Positions 28,001 through 39,638 of a stretch of DNA of 64,000 bases are shown in pieces. How positions within the stretch are numbered: position 1 is the first letter of the stretch; every line of letters begins with the position of its first letter. Origin of the DNA: Glossina fuscipes (lineage: Eukaryota > Arthropoda > Insecta > Diptera > Glossinidae); contig NW_023998455.1 in NCBI RefSeq assembly GCF_014805625.2, positions 661,007 through 725,006 of the forward strand, read 5' to 3'. The position numbers and the translations under genes were made by a program. Under the pieces are notes generated by a model that was not told where the DNA came from, did no database searches, and saw only the letters and a list, made by a program, of their open reading frames with translations.

Positions 28001-31000
28001 GCTATTATTGTTAACCGCTTTCATTGGAGAGCCAAAGATACATTTACAAATTGTTGTATTGAAGGTAATGTCTGTTAATTTGGTCATGCAATGCAAAAAT
28101 TTTTCCCGTGCTTCATATATAAAGTAAAAAGAAAAGAAAAAAAAACAAAATTAAAACATTATAGTCTGGCAAAGTCGGCATTGGAATATCCTACATCAAA
28201 ATTAGACTGTTCTACCGTACAAAGGGTCAATTTTCGTGAAAATCCTTATTAGAATAGGATCCAAAAAATAGGAGGAGAAAATCTAAAATTTGGTACTTTA
28301 GCTTTCGTTTTATGAGAGGGCGTTCCTCCGGTCGGTCAAAAGTTTGCGCACTAACTTAGAATATCGAAATGCTGTTGTACAATGAGTTTTAGCGAAAAAT
28401 TTTGAAAATTTCAATTTTTTTTCCATACAACGACTTTTTACAATAGGGCGTTATATGTGGAGCGGTCGAAAAAGTGGACCGATCCAAATCACAGGCAATA
28501 ACGGTGTTGGACCTGCATTCGTCATTGCGACTTGCAACTTAAACATAAAAATATCAGGCAGACATCAGACTGACAGACAGGCTTAGATCGATTTAGAAAA
28601 CGATCCCAAACCGATCGATATAGTAAAAGCTGGGTCTACCTTAAGCCCTTCTGGGTGCTACATACGCCCGCACAGACTTAATATACCCCGTACCACAAGT
28701 GGTGTGGACAGGATTCTAAATCGATCCATATAATAAAAGGTGGGTCTGTGTTAAACCCTGCTACATACGTCTGCGCAAACTTAATGCAACCCTATACTAG
28801 AAGTGGTGTAGAGTATAAACATTTTAGTCGAGCAAAGTCGATCTGCGATACATCGTATCGGACAATACAATTCTTCATCCACTTTCGTTATAATATACCG
28901 AATAAACCGAAATACCGAATATACCGAATACTGAATATACCGAAATTGCACTATATGTAGTCATGTAAAGATTTGCATTTCATAAGAAGGTTCCTACCAG
29001 AAATTAAGGGACAAAGTGTGAATCAGTATAATTTCAATGAAGTTCGGTCCTTTTTAACCAAAAACTAATTTTCATCACAAGGTACTAAAAATTGTGAACA
29101 GTTTTCCTGCAAAAAATTAATTTTCATAAAAAACCGTTTATAGTACAGATCCAATAATAGTATAGTCCAAATAATACATCTACGCAAGCCAAATTTTGTG
29201 TAATTAATTTTTATGTAAATTTACCACTATAGACCAATTCTCAACAAAACACATTAAAAAATTTTATGTAACGAAAAATCATATTTTTAATGATCTGCTC
29301 CAAGTCCAATATTATATTAACGTAGTTGTCAGGTCAGATGATCGGAGATATTACAGATAAAAGCAAGTGTCATTGTAAAACTAGCTCGTTCGGCACTAAC
29401 GTTTTATGCAACAAACACGCCGCAGACGTTTACATTCGGAAATCCTTATGAAGACGAATAGACAATCGAAACTTTCTTACCGGACAATTATGCCCTGGGA
29501 TATTCTACACCCTAGTATTCTTCGGCCCATAATTTTGCGTACGCGACACTCTTGCCATATAAAGGCTTACTTGTTGCAAGCGAGGTTATGTGGAAGCGGA
29601 TCCAAAAAATTGAACCATCCAATTCGAATTTTTCACATCCTGATAGGTTGTTACTCAACGATTTTTGTGGAGAAATTTTGAAAAAAGCAAATTTTTTATA
29701 CAGAGACTTTTCTAGAATAATCCGTTATATTGGGAATGGTTGCAAAAATATTTATAATAAGAAGACCTATTCCATCCATTTCTGTCGAGGCCTATTAAAA
29801 ATTCAAATCAAATCATTTTTCTTATATAAAGAACTTTTTCTTTAATTAATTCATTACAGAAGGCGTTTTTTTTTTTTTTTGAAAATCTTATAATCCAATC
29901 CATTTCCAACACGATTCCTCCTTAATGCTGAAGACATAGAGACACATCGGACGGAGAGATATGTTCAAGTTCTAATACAGCAAATGTTTTAGTGTATAAA
30001 AAAAGAACCAAAACAGTATATAACTTACCCGTATCAAAACAACCGGCTTTTAGGCAACTTAAACCGTGGGCAGCCATTACACCGGCTGTAGGGAAACCAC
30101 ATTTTAAGTGGACTTCTAAAGCTAAATCCCAACGTTCAGCTTGCAATAGAGAATCGGCTAATTTACGTAAGTTTAAAGGATCGCGCGGTATTAAAGATTC
30201 ACAGCCATTTTGCACTACCGATATTATAATTTCGGAATGCTCAAGTATCGTTTCCACCTCAGCAGGAGCACCGCGAACCTTGAGATAAATATACAAAAAA
30301 AATTCATTGTGAATCGCATTATTGGTTATAACTCAGATTGCTGTAGCTCCAACTATAGGTTGCTAAAGCTTTTAAGAGCCTTCAACTGAACTAAACTTTG
30401 GCATTTCGACTTTAGGTCGAAATATTTGACTTAATTTAATTTCGCGAGTCGCCATTTAATAAGAAAGACTGCGATAAATGAAAACTATAAGACTTTGCTG
30501 CAAAGGGTAAGGCAATAGTGTGCGTGCTACATCATGTACTCTGCAATGATAGGTAATCGAAAGAATTTTGAAAAGATATATATTCATGTTCACTGACACT
30601 TCGATTCCTTGCTCAGTGATGGATTATTATATAATATCTGCACTATCGCAATAACATGTGCAGATGTAGCAAACGTCTTTCTTCTTTCTTATTTTCTCGT
30701 CCTGGTGTTCATTAACGACCCCCCTTACATTGTGAATTTGATAAGATAAATGGGATAGGCGTGTACTAACGCACAGGAAAAGTGATGAACAATCCCTCTC
30801 TTTTGATGGTGTCAACTTAGAAGAAATGACCACCGTTGATGTTTTGGGCATGAGAATGCAAAACGACGTCCATTGGACACAACACGTCTTCGAAGTGTGG
30901 AAAAACGCATTCAAGGACTTAAGGACTTTACTTTTTTAAAGCGGTGCAAAAAATACTTCACTGCATACAATTTCGGGTCAAAGTTAGAGTATAACTTGGA

Positions 31001-34000
31001 TGTGTAGACGGTAGCCAGCAAACGTGGGAAATTCTCGACCGCGCACATCGAAGGGCTCACACGCTCATGGACGACGACAAACGAAAAGTTGTCGAAAGCT
31101 GTCGATATTTTCGAACAGCGGTATAATGTGGGCTGTGTAGCGTTTATGTGTAGATATACCCAAAGGAAGTGTTCCACAGAAATAAAACGGATTTGTCTAT
31201 CAACTAAGTACTGTAACAGGACCACACGGCGTTCTTTTTTCTTTCGATCTTTCCCACCCTGACGGTACCATTTCATGTTGTACGTTCGCACAAGCACTAC
31301 TTTTGTTCTCCGTCACATCAAGGTGCCCCTACGTACGAATAAATAAATAAGTAAATAATATACCTTAGCAGCTACGGCTAAACAGTTCATCATTTTCGCC
31401 ACCAATTCGTAATCGACTTCCGGATTGGGTATCATTAAATTTTCCAGCTTACGACAATGATATAACAAGAGATTCACAGCCTTTTGTTTATCCTCATGAT
31501 ATTCCAATATTGATAGACACAATGCCACACTAGGTGAATGTTCATAACAGAATTCCTCACGTAATAGCTTATCGTGGGTTATATTGCCACTTAATTTCCA
31601 TTTAAACCGTTCTATAAATGTTTGCCGGACCTTTACCGGTATATTAACAACATTTTCCGTTGAATTACGACAAGTTTTACGTTGATTTATATCCTCTGAG
31701 CAACGGTAACAATCATTACAAATACGCACTTCAACATCTTCGTAAAGTTCGGGTATACGCATGCGTTGTGTGGAACAAGCAAAGCACACCACACGACCGC
31801 AACGACGGCAATGATGGCGACGCATAAGCATGGTAAATGCCGCGCGACGGCAACACATACAATGCGAAGCCTCTTCATCACGCACCCATTCCAAACGATT
31901 GGGGGCTTGCTTGGGCATTTGAAAGGCTCCACATAACGAATCCAATGATTGTTGCGTGTCGGTAGTGCTTTGCGAACAAGGTTCTGAATTTGAATTAACA
32001 TCGAATACGTGATAATCTAAAGCTTTTGTAGCGTATATCCGCAACAGTAAATCTATGCAGTCATTAGTGATCAGATGATCTGTTTGATATAAATTGAAAT
32101 TCAATAAAATAAATGCTGTAGTATTAATGCCGTCGTTCGAAGTGCCTAACTGAAACGACGTTTTATGATCCGATTTAGAACGTATATCGTAGATATGCCC
32201 GTGCTTGTCAAAGCAAAAGGGACATAAACTATTTGTTGCACCCATTGCTTCGATAACTCTTTCTGGGGGTTTAAGCTCTTTGCGAATCGTTTGCAATATT
32301 TTATTAAGCAATTCAAACTTTGTATTCATTATCAATTGTTCAATTATTAACAAAGGAAACTTGATTAAATTCCAAAATTCTTNNNNNNNNNNNNNNNNNN
32401 NNNNNNNNNNNNNNNNNNNNNNNNNNNNNNNNNNNNNNNNNNNNNNNNNNNNNNNNNNNNNNNNNNNNNNNNNNNNNNNNNNATCATATTTTTCCATATA
32501 AGTGACAGCGTAATTTAATAAATATAAAGAACGCAATTTATCTTTGTTATTCGCCCAGAACTCCAAGCATACATTTGAGGGAAATGTCTCTAAGATCCAG
32601 AGTAAGTATTGAAAATTATTTGCTTTTTTTTCTTCACCGTGTTCGATGCATGCCCCATTAATGTCATCGTCATTATTATGATCGTCGTCCGCATTGCGAT
32701 CGGTTAACAAAGCTTCCAAGAGAGCTGAAAGAAAGGCCTTGTGTTGAGCTTTAAAATTCTCAGCCAATTTGACAACTTTACACCACTCATAGCATAAAGA
32801 GTAGAGATGTAAATGCAATAAGCGCTCAAGTATCGTATTCGGAGTTTTTAAGCCAAAATCATAGGCTTGAGGCCATGTTTCAAATTGCATTACTTCCGAT
32901 ACTTTTGCATAGATTGTTATATCCGCTAAGGTAACCTCTAACTGACCGCATAGAATGGGCGGTATTTTCAATCTGGCATTACGATGTTGTAAAGTTGTTT
33001 CGATTAACTCCTTCGCCAGACGTGTTGTAGAAATTTTTGTAAAATTATCCTGTATAAGTTGAGCTCGCAATTCAATATCCGAAACTTTCGTGGCGAGATA
33101 AATATTTTTCGGATCTTCTGCGATTAGTTGGAGAACTAAATCATCTAAACGTTTCGATTTTTTTATTTTTATTTCTGAAAATTAATCGGAAGTATTTACA
33201 CGCTCAAAGTCAAGTGGATGGAAAAGTTTTGTAATATTTACCTTGTAAACCCATTTCCAATTCCATTAATTCCATTTGTTCTAACTTTGAAATCTTTCCA
33301 TCTAATAATTTCTTATTGATATGATCTGAACGCAAAGCGGTTATTACTTTATTGCCATCGTAAAGTATTGATAATTTTTCAATTTCTGATAAATTCAAAA
33401 ATCGTTTTAAAACTTCCGAATTTGTGAAATGATCAGCAGTTGGATGATTAATCGCCTTTAATAGGCGCGACAACAAAGTGTTATGATGACTGATATAATT
33501 GTAAATAGTTTCCAATTTTTGTGATGATGGTAAAGAACGTTTGGATTCGATTCGGTTTCGATCTATAATTTCGGGGCAAATATTTAAAGCAATAATATGA
33601 ACTAAATTGAGATTTAAAGCGAAAACATTATTCTCAATTTCCAATGGTGTCAGATTACAAACAAATATCAAATCCCCGATAATATCACAAGGATCAATTT
33701 TTAATAAATCATCTATTCGATGCTCGTTACCCGGATACCGTAACTTGACTAAGCGATTAAGATGATTCATGTAGACACTGAAGCGCTGATGGTAATTAAA
33801 TTTCGTATTTAATTTCTGAAATTGAGGAGTTAAAGACTTCAACTCATCGATTTGTTGCAATTGTTCACTTTGTTTATGGAAGACTTCCTTGAAAATTTCT
33901 TCACGTTCCAATTCCTTCGCAACTAAATGAGGCCTTAATGAATAGGTATTATTCGATAAGAGATCTTTTAAATTTTTATCTGGCAACAGACGCAAACAAT

Positions 34001-37000
34001 CACAAAGATTTTCCAATAATTTCAGTGGACCGAATTGTGACGATTCGTTTAAGGCATCTTCGAGGAAGTGACTTGTAACTGTTTGTTGACGCTTTATTAT
34101 CATTAAAACGCTAGTGGTTATATCACGATTCAAGGGTAAAGTTAATACCAAATCACAGATTGTAATGGCATTTAAGTTTGCTACGTCAAATTGTTGCAAA
34201 AACCGATATTGTAGGTTATGTTTATGCTTGTTTAACAATTGCTTAATATAATCGGGCTGTTGTATGCGTTGCACCTGAGCAAATTGATCAATAATACTTA
34301 TGATCTTTGATACTTCAAAACCTTTAGCTGCAACACTTCGAATTTGCTCTACCGTTGTTGGTTCAGCCATGTTTTCCAAATGTTTTTCAGTTTCTTGATA
34401 ACTCTCGTATATGGTGAGTAATTTTTGCCTAATTTGTTGTTGTTGCTCAAAGTGATTAATATCAATATTTAGAGAAGTAGTTTGCAAGTTGAAATTCTAA
34501 ACCCAAAAAAAAAAAAAAACAAAAAATGATTACAATGTAAGCGAACAAGGAAAAGGATATCTTGAGTAACTTTAGCTAACTCTATCTGATCATTATAGTT
34601 TCTTAACATTTTTTTAGAAAATTTATCGTCAGTCATTGGTTAAGTTATTAGTTATTAAGTTATTACTTAGGAATTTTTTCGTTTTTGAGGTTATGTTTGA
34701 GTTTATGTTTAAGGTTATGTATATGCTTGGATGTTTCACTTTTCCAAAGTTCATTATTTAAGCGACATTTACAAAAACTTCTAAACTTTTTTCATCGAGG
34801 TTGCAGATAGGGGCTTAATCTACGCTAATGCTAAATTACTTTCTGATAACTCTTGTTCCATTCCAGACATTTTACTCTGCTCCCGTGACTACACATGAAA
34901 GCAAATAACTATAACAATATTGGGTTTGCATCCAGAGGTTTTGAGTGATTTAAATCTGTTGGGAATCATTTTGGGGACTTGTTTCACAGTTTTAATCCAA
35001 AATTCTATACGAATTGTAAGGATCAAGTGAGAAGAAATTAGAATAGTATTGTGAGTGCGCGCAAAAGTCTCGGTAGTAGTCTTAATTTATCGCGAATGGT
35101 ACTCTTTGGAATCATTTTGTTACAAAGAACTTTAGTTTACTTTTTCCCAAACTACGAAATATATACAACTCCCGCACACAAATTGAAATGACTTTAATTA
35201 GCAGAATGGAGGAATCTGGGAAACTATCACACAAATTGTGCACGACTCATTTTTTTTCCCTCAAAAATTGGAAGTACGAAACACAGACCATGTTCAAATT
35301 GGAAGTCGAACATTCGAATTTCCAAGTACCAAAAATTTAAATTAATAGCATAGGGCTGTTGTTCTCCATCTTGAACATCCTTTAAGATAGCGAAAGTCTT
35401 TCGCCAACTCCCTGACATGTCCCGCCGTCGAGATCCATCCTGTGGTCACAAAAATTCGAGCGAAAATATGAAAACGTCGTCCAACTTGTCGATAGAGATA
35501 TCTACGAGATGGCGGTTAAACGTGACATTCGAGTAAATGTATCTGTTTACCGGGATGATTGTGGAAGGAGTGCGATTTGCCATAAAGTTGTCAATAATTG
35601 GGGTAAATAGCAAACGCAGTTGAATCGTGTCGACGATAGAAGGATAGACCGCGACAAATTATTAGAATAAAAAAATTGGATAAGAAATGACGACATAACC
35701 ACAAAAATAAATAAAACTAGTAACAAAATTATATTCGATAATAGAATCGCTTCTACGATCTCTCAACTTTCCTACCCGGTAGTGTCGACGTATGGCTAAA
35801 ATGAATATACACGCAAGTGAATACAAAACTAAGAAGCAAGTCTCTGAGAGAAGTTGTTTCAATATTCTCTCTTTTTGTTTTTTATACCCTACATCACTTG
35901 TTATCCAATGATATACTAAGTTTTCGCAGATGTATATAGCACCCAGAACGACTTGAGATAGGCTCACCTTTTATTACACCTAGCTTGCAGTCCGTCCATC
36001 CGTCCATCGAATCAATTTTTCGGTCACTATAGCACCTTATTTTGAAAATTCGATATATGAATAATTGCAGGATGGTGTAGCGTATTTAACAGTGGGCCTG
36101 CTCCACTATAGCGTTTCAGCTTGTTTCTTAGTTTAGCAAGTTTATCCGCAATTAGGAAAATCGTATCGGAATATTTGCGATTTAGAAAACTGAAACAAAT
36201 TTTTAGCATCAACCCACTGCAACAATATGCTAGTAAACCGATTATGTCCCATGAAGAGGTTTTATTTTTTACTTATAAAAATTTTTAATTTCCCCAAACA
36301 TACAAATGTTAAGGCAATAAGCTACCGGCTTCAAATTGTCAACAATTCAACTAATGATCACAACTTGTTTCAACTTCTTCTTTCTCTTTTAAGATCTACA
36401 ATGGCTTGCTTCTAAGTTTGCCACATTTACTAAACTTGATTTGTGCAAATGTCATATGGGATGAGCCTAAGATAATGCATTATCATCTACGTGAGACTTA
36501 TCCATTAATGGATAGTAATAACACTGTCACTACTACTATGGACTAATGAACAAGGAAGAGAATGAGTTAATGGGACGAAATGATCTAACGTAACGAAATG
36601 GAGAAATGAATTTATTTATTTCAATTATTTTATAGCTTCTTTATGAACTCTTAAACGATTTACTATATTTATTTATTTATATTTCGGAAGAGCTGTTTGT
36701 TAATCTTTGCTTTTGCATATTATACCTGACTTGAATATGTTTTAAAATTTAAATACTTACTTCAATTATTCGTTTAGCTTCGTTGAAATTTTTCAAAGAC
36801 ATAGCTGTTATAACCAGTTGTTCCGGTGTCCCTAATATCTTAGGAATAATGCTACGTTCCATTATTAGATAAACGTTGGACTTGGCTGCTGACTTAAATT
36901 TCTCATCATCATTAGTTAACAAAGTATTGACCAATGTTTTAGCTCGAGCTCGACATTGCTTTAATGTAAGGGCATCTTCGGTATGAGAATTAATCGTGCC

Positions 37001-38739
37001 GCTAAAGGTAGCACGACGATACTTTTTATGGGCCTTACGTCTCGATACTCTACTAAAGTAATGCGACTGACAGTTCTCAACGTTCTGATTGTCTCCATCA
37101 TCTTCATCGCTAGTGTTTTTTTCCATTGCAATCTTATGCGGTTTTATTAATTGAAAGATTTTTTCCTCTCTCAACTGCAATACGCCCAGTTTTGCTTTGT
37201 TTGCATTATTTAAATCTTGTTGTAGATTCTCTACAATATCATATTTCCACAAAATGTTATTGATATAATCTAAAATATTCTGGAAACGTTTTTGCAAATC
37301 CTTGGGAGCCATTTTATAAAAGTCGCTATGAAGTTTTTTGGTAATAAATGATTTAAGAAAATTGAAAATTTGATGTAAAACTATACCACGACACAAAAAA
37401 TTCCCACTTGTTGGCTTAGACATTGATTTTAGAGCGCGTTTATACGGTTTATCAATATGTTCATCATCGCCATCCGTATAAGATGTATCGGAACTTTTTT
37501 GATTCCTTCTTTGTATCGTAATTGATTCCGTATTCATCACGTCATAGCGTAAAAATACCATTTGAGATATATCTTCTAGCAATTGGCAAAGACTTTCCAA
37601 ATCTTTTTGCTGTCTTAAGAAGACTGTTAATAATTGCACTTTTCTGGTAAATAGATCTTTTTCATTGGTGGCAGTGTCAGTTATTAGATCGTAAATTATT
37701 GTTAAACAGTAGTAATAATTGAAGACATTTAATTCTTTATCTAACAAAGAATTATTTTCTCTTTCATAGGCCCTTACTAAAAAATTCTTTAATTCGCCAT
37801 AAGATCCTTTTAAACGCCATTTTACAATCATTTCCAAGATACTATTCGTTTCCAATACATTTCGAATTTGCATACAATCTCGACATTCAGCTTGCCTTTG
37901 TATATAGTTGCATATATTTAGAAGAATTTCGAATTTTTTGAAAAAATATTTATACACAGGTTGATAATCTTCTGGTAATTTACTCAAATCCATTTCTTCG
38001 ATTAATGGCATAAGATTGATTATTTCGGCTAATTCTTGATTATAATTTGAAAATTTATCTATTAATCGTAAAATCAAAAATTGAAAGCGCAACTCATTCG
38101 ATAAAGGTCTAAATTCATTCAAATTCTTGATGATTAATGTAATGAAATGTGTTTTCTTTTCCATAGCTTGATATAAAATGTATTCAGCTGAGGGCAAAGG
38201 TTCTTGATAATATTGCCATATTGAGTCTTTAAGAAGTTTCACGATATAAGAGATTAAATTTTCATCTTTATGACTTAATAAACTTAGATAAAATTCGCTT
38301 TTCCTCGAAGCTTCCAATAAAATACATTTTAAATTGTTTTCACAATTCTCTGTCATATCTTCATATATTTCGGACGGTGATTCTATTAAATATATGAAAA
38401 ATTTATCTAAACATTTCTTGGCCAAGAGGTCTTCTAATAGTTGTTCCAAAGCTTGAAGTAGTACAGACTTTATCTGCTCTTTGTGGGTTGACCAATTCAA
38501 TAAAAGCAATTTTATTACCGGATAAGGGTTTTCTTTTAAAATATCTATTAGCAATTTTTGACACTTTATCACAGCCGAATCATTTGAGGTCAAACGCTGT
38601 AGATAATTCTGCAAAAAACATATTTAAAAAAGAAAAACGTTTTGTTTTTGTTGTTTTAATAAAGACATTTTATAAATACTTTTACCTGTACGGCTTCTCT
38701 ATCTTTAGACGTTAGTAAAAGTAAATAATTTTCCACCAT
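25026..38739 (-). CDS. ZFYVE26: Spastizin / ZFYVE26 homologue, FYVE-domain protein (eight coding exons)
   Basis: Exons in transcript order: 38739-38686, 38608-36761, 34496-33242, 33174-31364, 30278-30029, 28110-26966, 25677-25553, 25473-25026. Phases agree and give about 2311 residues, close to the 2.5 kDa-residue scale of human spastizin (2539 aa). A FYVE finger at about residues 1482-1541 (31706-31888) has all signature parts: WVRDEEA, RRHHCRRCG and RICNDC, with eight zinc ligands; FYVE fingers bind PI3P on endosomes. The rest is alpha-helical solenoid, and the end (VYRIIQDYKL, then QLKSAYLLANKYE) matches the spastizin C terminus. Spastizin works with spatacsin and AP-5 in lysosome reformation. 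The protein ends in a poly-Gln run (25031-25063). A 100-N gap lies in exon 4. Drosophila counterpart: CG5270, from memory. The introns carry transposon debris. Confidence 0.93.
26030..26760. repeat. Dispersed repeat, family 3 (spastizin intron 6)
   Basis: This stretch lies between exons 6 and 7 and shares blocks with 28330-28810: 'gacggacagacaagcttaga', 'tgaatcgatcggtataat', 'ctaccttaagc'-type and 'cacaagcttaat' blocks. It contains the palindrome 'ggtcaagacc' near 26040. No coding capacity is seen. Confidence 0.55.
28330..28810. repeat. Dispersed repeat, family 3 (spastizin intron 5)
   Basis: This repeat shares blocks with 26030-26760 and repeats one block within itself: 'ggtgggtctgtgttaaaccc' near 28740 resembles 'gctgggtctaccttaagccc' near 28630. 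It ends in 'accacaagtggtgtgg'-type sequence, a hallmark of fly intergenic repeats. Confidence 0.55.
28893..28945 (+). repeat. Short degenerate minisatellite of ataccgaa units
   Basis: Five or six imperfect copies of an 8-10 base unit (ataccgaa / tataccgaata) in spastizin intron 5. Confidence 0.7.
30740..31310 (+). pseudogene. Degenerate non-LTR retrotransposon (reverse transcriptase C-terminal part)
   Basis: Located in spastizin intron 4, antisense to the gene. Shifting among the plus-strand frames gives a jockey/R1-like RT tail: VNLEEMTTVDVLGMRMQNDV followed by W-HVFEVWKNAFKDL, then RCKKYFTAYNF, then a TRSWTT-like stretch and a terminal CRYTQRKCSTEI. Family members read as VxxLGxxIxxxLxWxxHI, then KxLGxLxRxRxFF, then FYRYFxGxCS. 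Several stops and frameshifts make it non-functional. Confidence 0.7.
32383..32482. other. Assembly gap (100 N) inside spastizin exon 4
   Basis: The N run interrupts coding sequence. The reading frame on both sides is the same if the gap is 100 bases, so the true missing length is 1 modulo 3 or the estimate is real. About 33 residues are unknown. Confidence 0.97.
34497..36760 (-). other. Spastizin intron 2, mostly unrecognised sequence
   Basis: A 2.3 kb intron. Positions 35880-36060 carry a family 2 repeat. The rest has no gene I can support; 35440-35670 has balanced composition and looks like an old unidentified mobile element. Confidence 0.6.
35880..36060 (+). repeat. Dispersed repeat, family 2 (5' part)
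   Basis: Starts 'tataccctacatcacttgtt', with 'agataggctcaccttttatt' as at 11250 and a 'gtccgtccatccgtccatc' block. It lies in spastizin intron 2. Confidence 0.6.
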
Positions 38740-39638
38740 TTTTTCCGAAATGTTGTTTTTTAATTAAAAAAGAAAAATCTCATATCACAGTTTCAAACTA
38801 ATCTTTTGTTATAACGAAGAACAAAGCATTAAAACTCCGCTCGTATCACTAGTCTTACTGATTCACCAGCAACAAAGATAAGATTATATTTTACCCTCGG
38901 TTTAAATTTCATTTGCACTTTTTGTTTTTCATAATGTGTGCACGTTGCGCCTTAAACTTTCCGCATTTTAAAGATAATTTAATTTTTCCGCTTCATTCTC
39001 AACTCAAAGCCAAGCCAATGTTGTAATTAACAATACGTACTTTCTGATAAATAATAAATGGACTATTTTGTTGTTATTAGAAGTTTTTTAAAGAAATCAG
39101 CTGCTGATTTGTTTATCATTTCTAAATACTTGTTGTTTGTCTCAAATCAGCTATTAAATAGAGTTGCCAAGTCCAACTAATTCATTGTAGAAGGATTAAG
39201 ACTTAAATACTGCATCAAACACAACATAAGTATTAAATATTTTATATTTTTACTTTTTTTTTTAGATTACAAATAGTACTTACTTGAATTAAATGTAATA
39301 AAAAAGTTTAAAAATCCTAGCAAACAACTGCCAGTTTAATATTATTAAATAAATACATTTGTCAATATTTGCAAATTACAAATTTTCAAGTTAATGGCGT
39401 TTTTGCCAATTAAAAAATAGTTACCAAGATTTTGCAAAAAATTCATCCTCTTTGAAAATCCTTCTTTTAAATAGTTGAATTGATTTTGTTTAATTATACT
39501 CTAACGTTTTACGGCCTGGCAATGCCGCAGCGCGAGAAATACAGCTGATTGAAGTTTTTGCAAACTTAATTAAGAATTTTTGTGTTTCCCAAGACCGGGA
39601 TCAAACCAAAATAAAAAATCTAGAAAGTAAACACGAAA
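38740..39638. promoter_or_regulatory. Divergent promoter region between spastizin and Vps39
   Basis: Nothing but AT-rich DNA separates the two start codons (about 0.9 kb). AAATCAGC occurs at 39094 and 39144, the first within the hairpin-like AAATCAGCTGCTGATTT (39094-39110), and ACAGCTGATT is at 39541, 98 bases before the Vps39 ATG. CAGCTG resembles the E-box core-promoter motif described for Drosophila. I see no clear TATA box, in keeping with housekeeping genes. Actual start sites are unknown. Confidence 0.55.
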
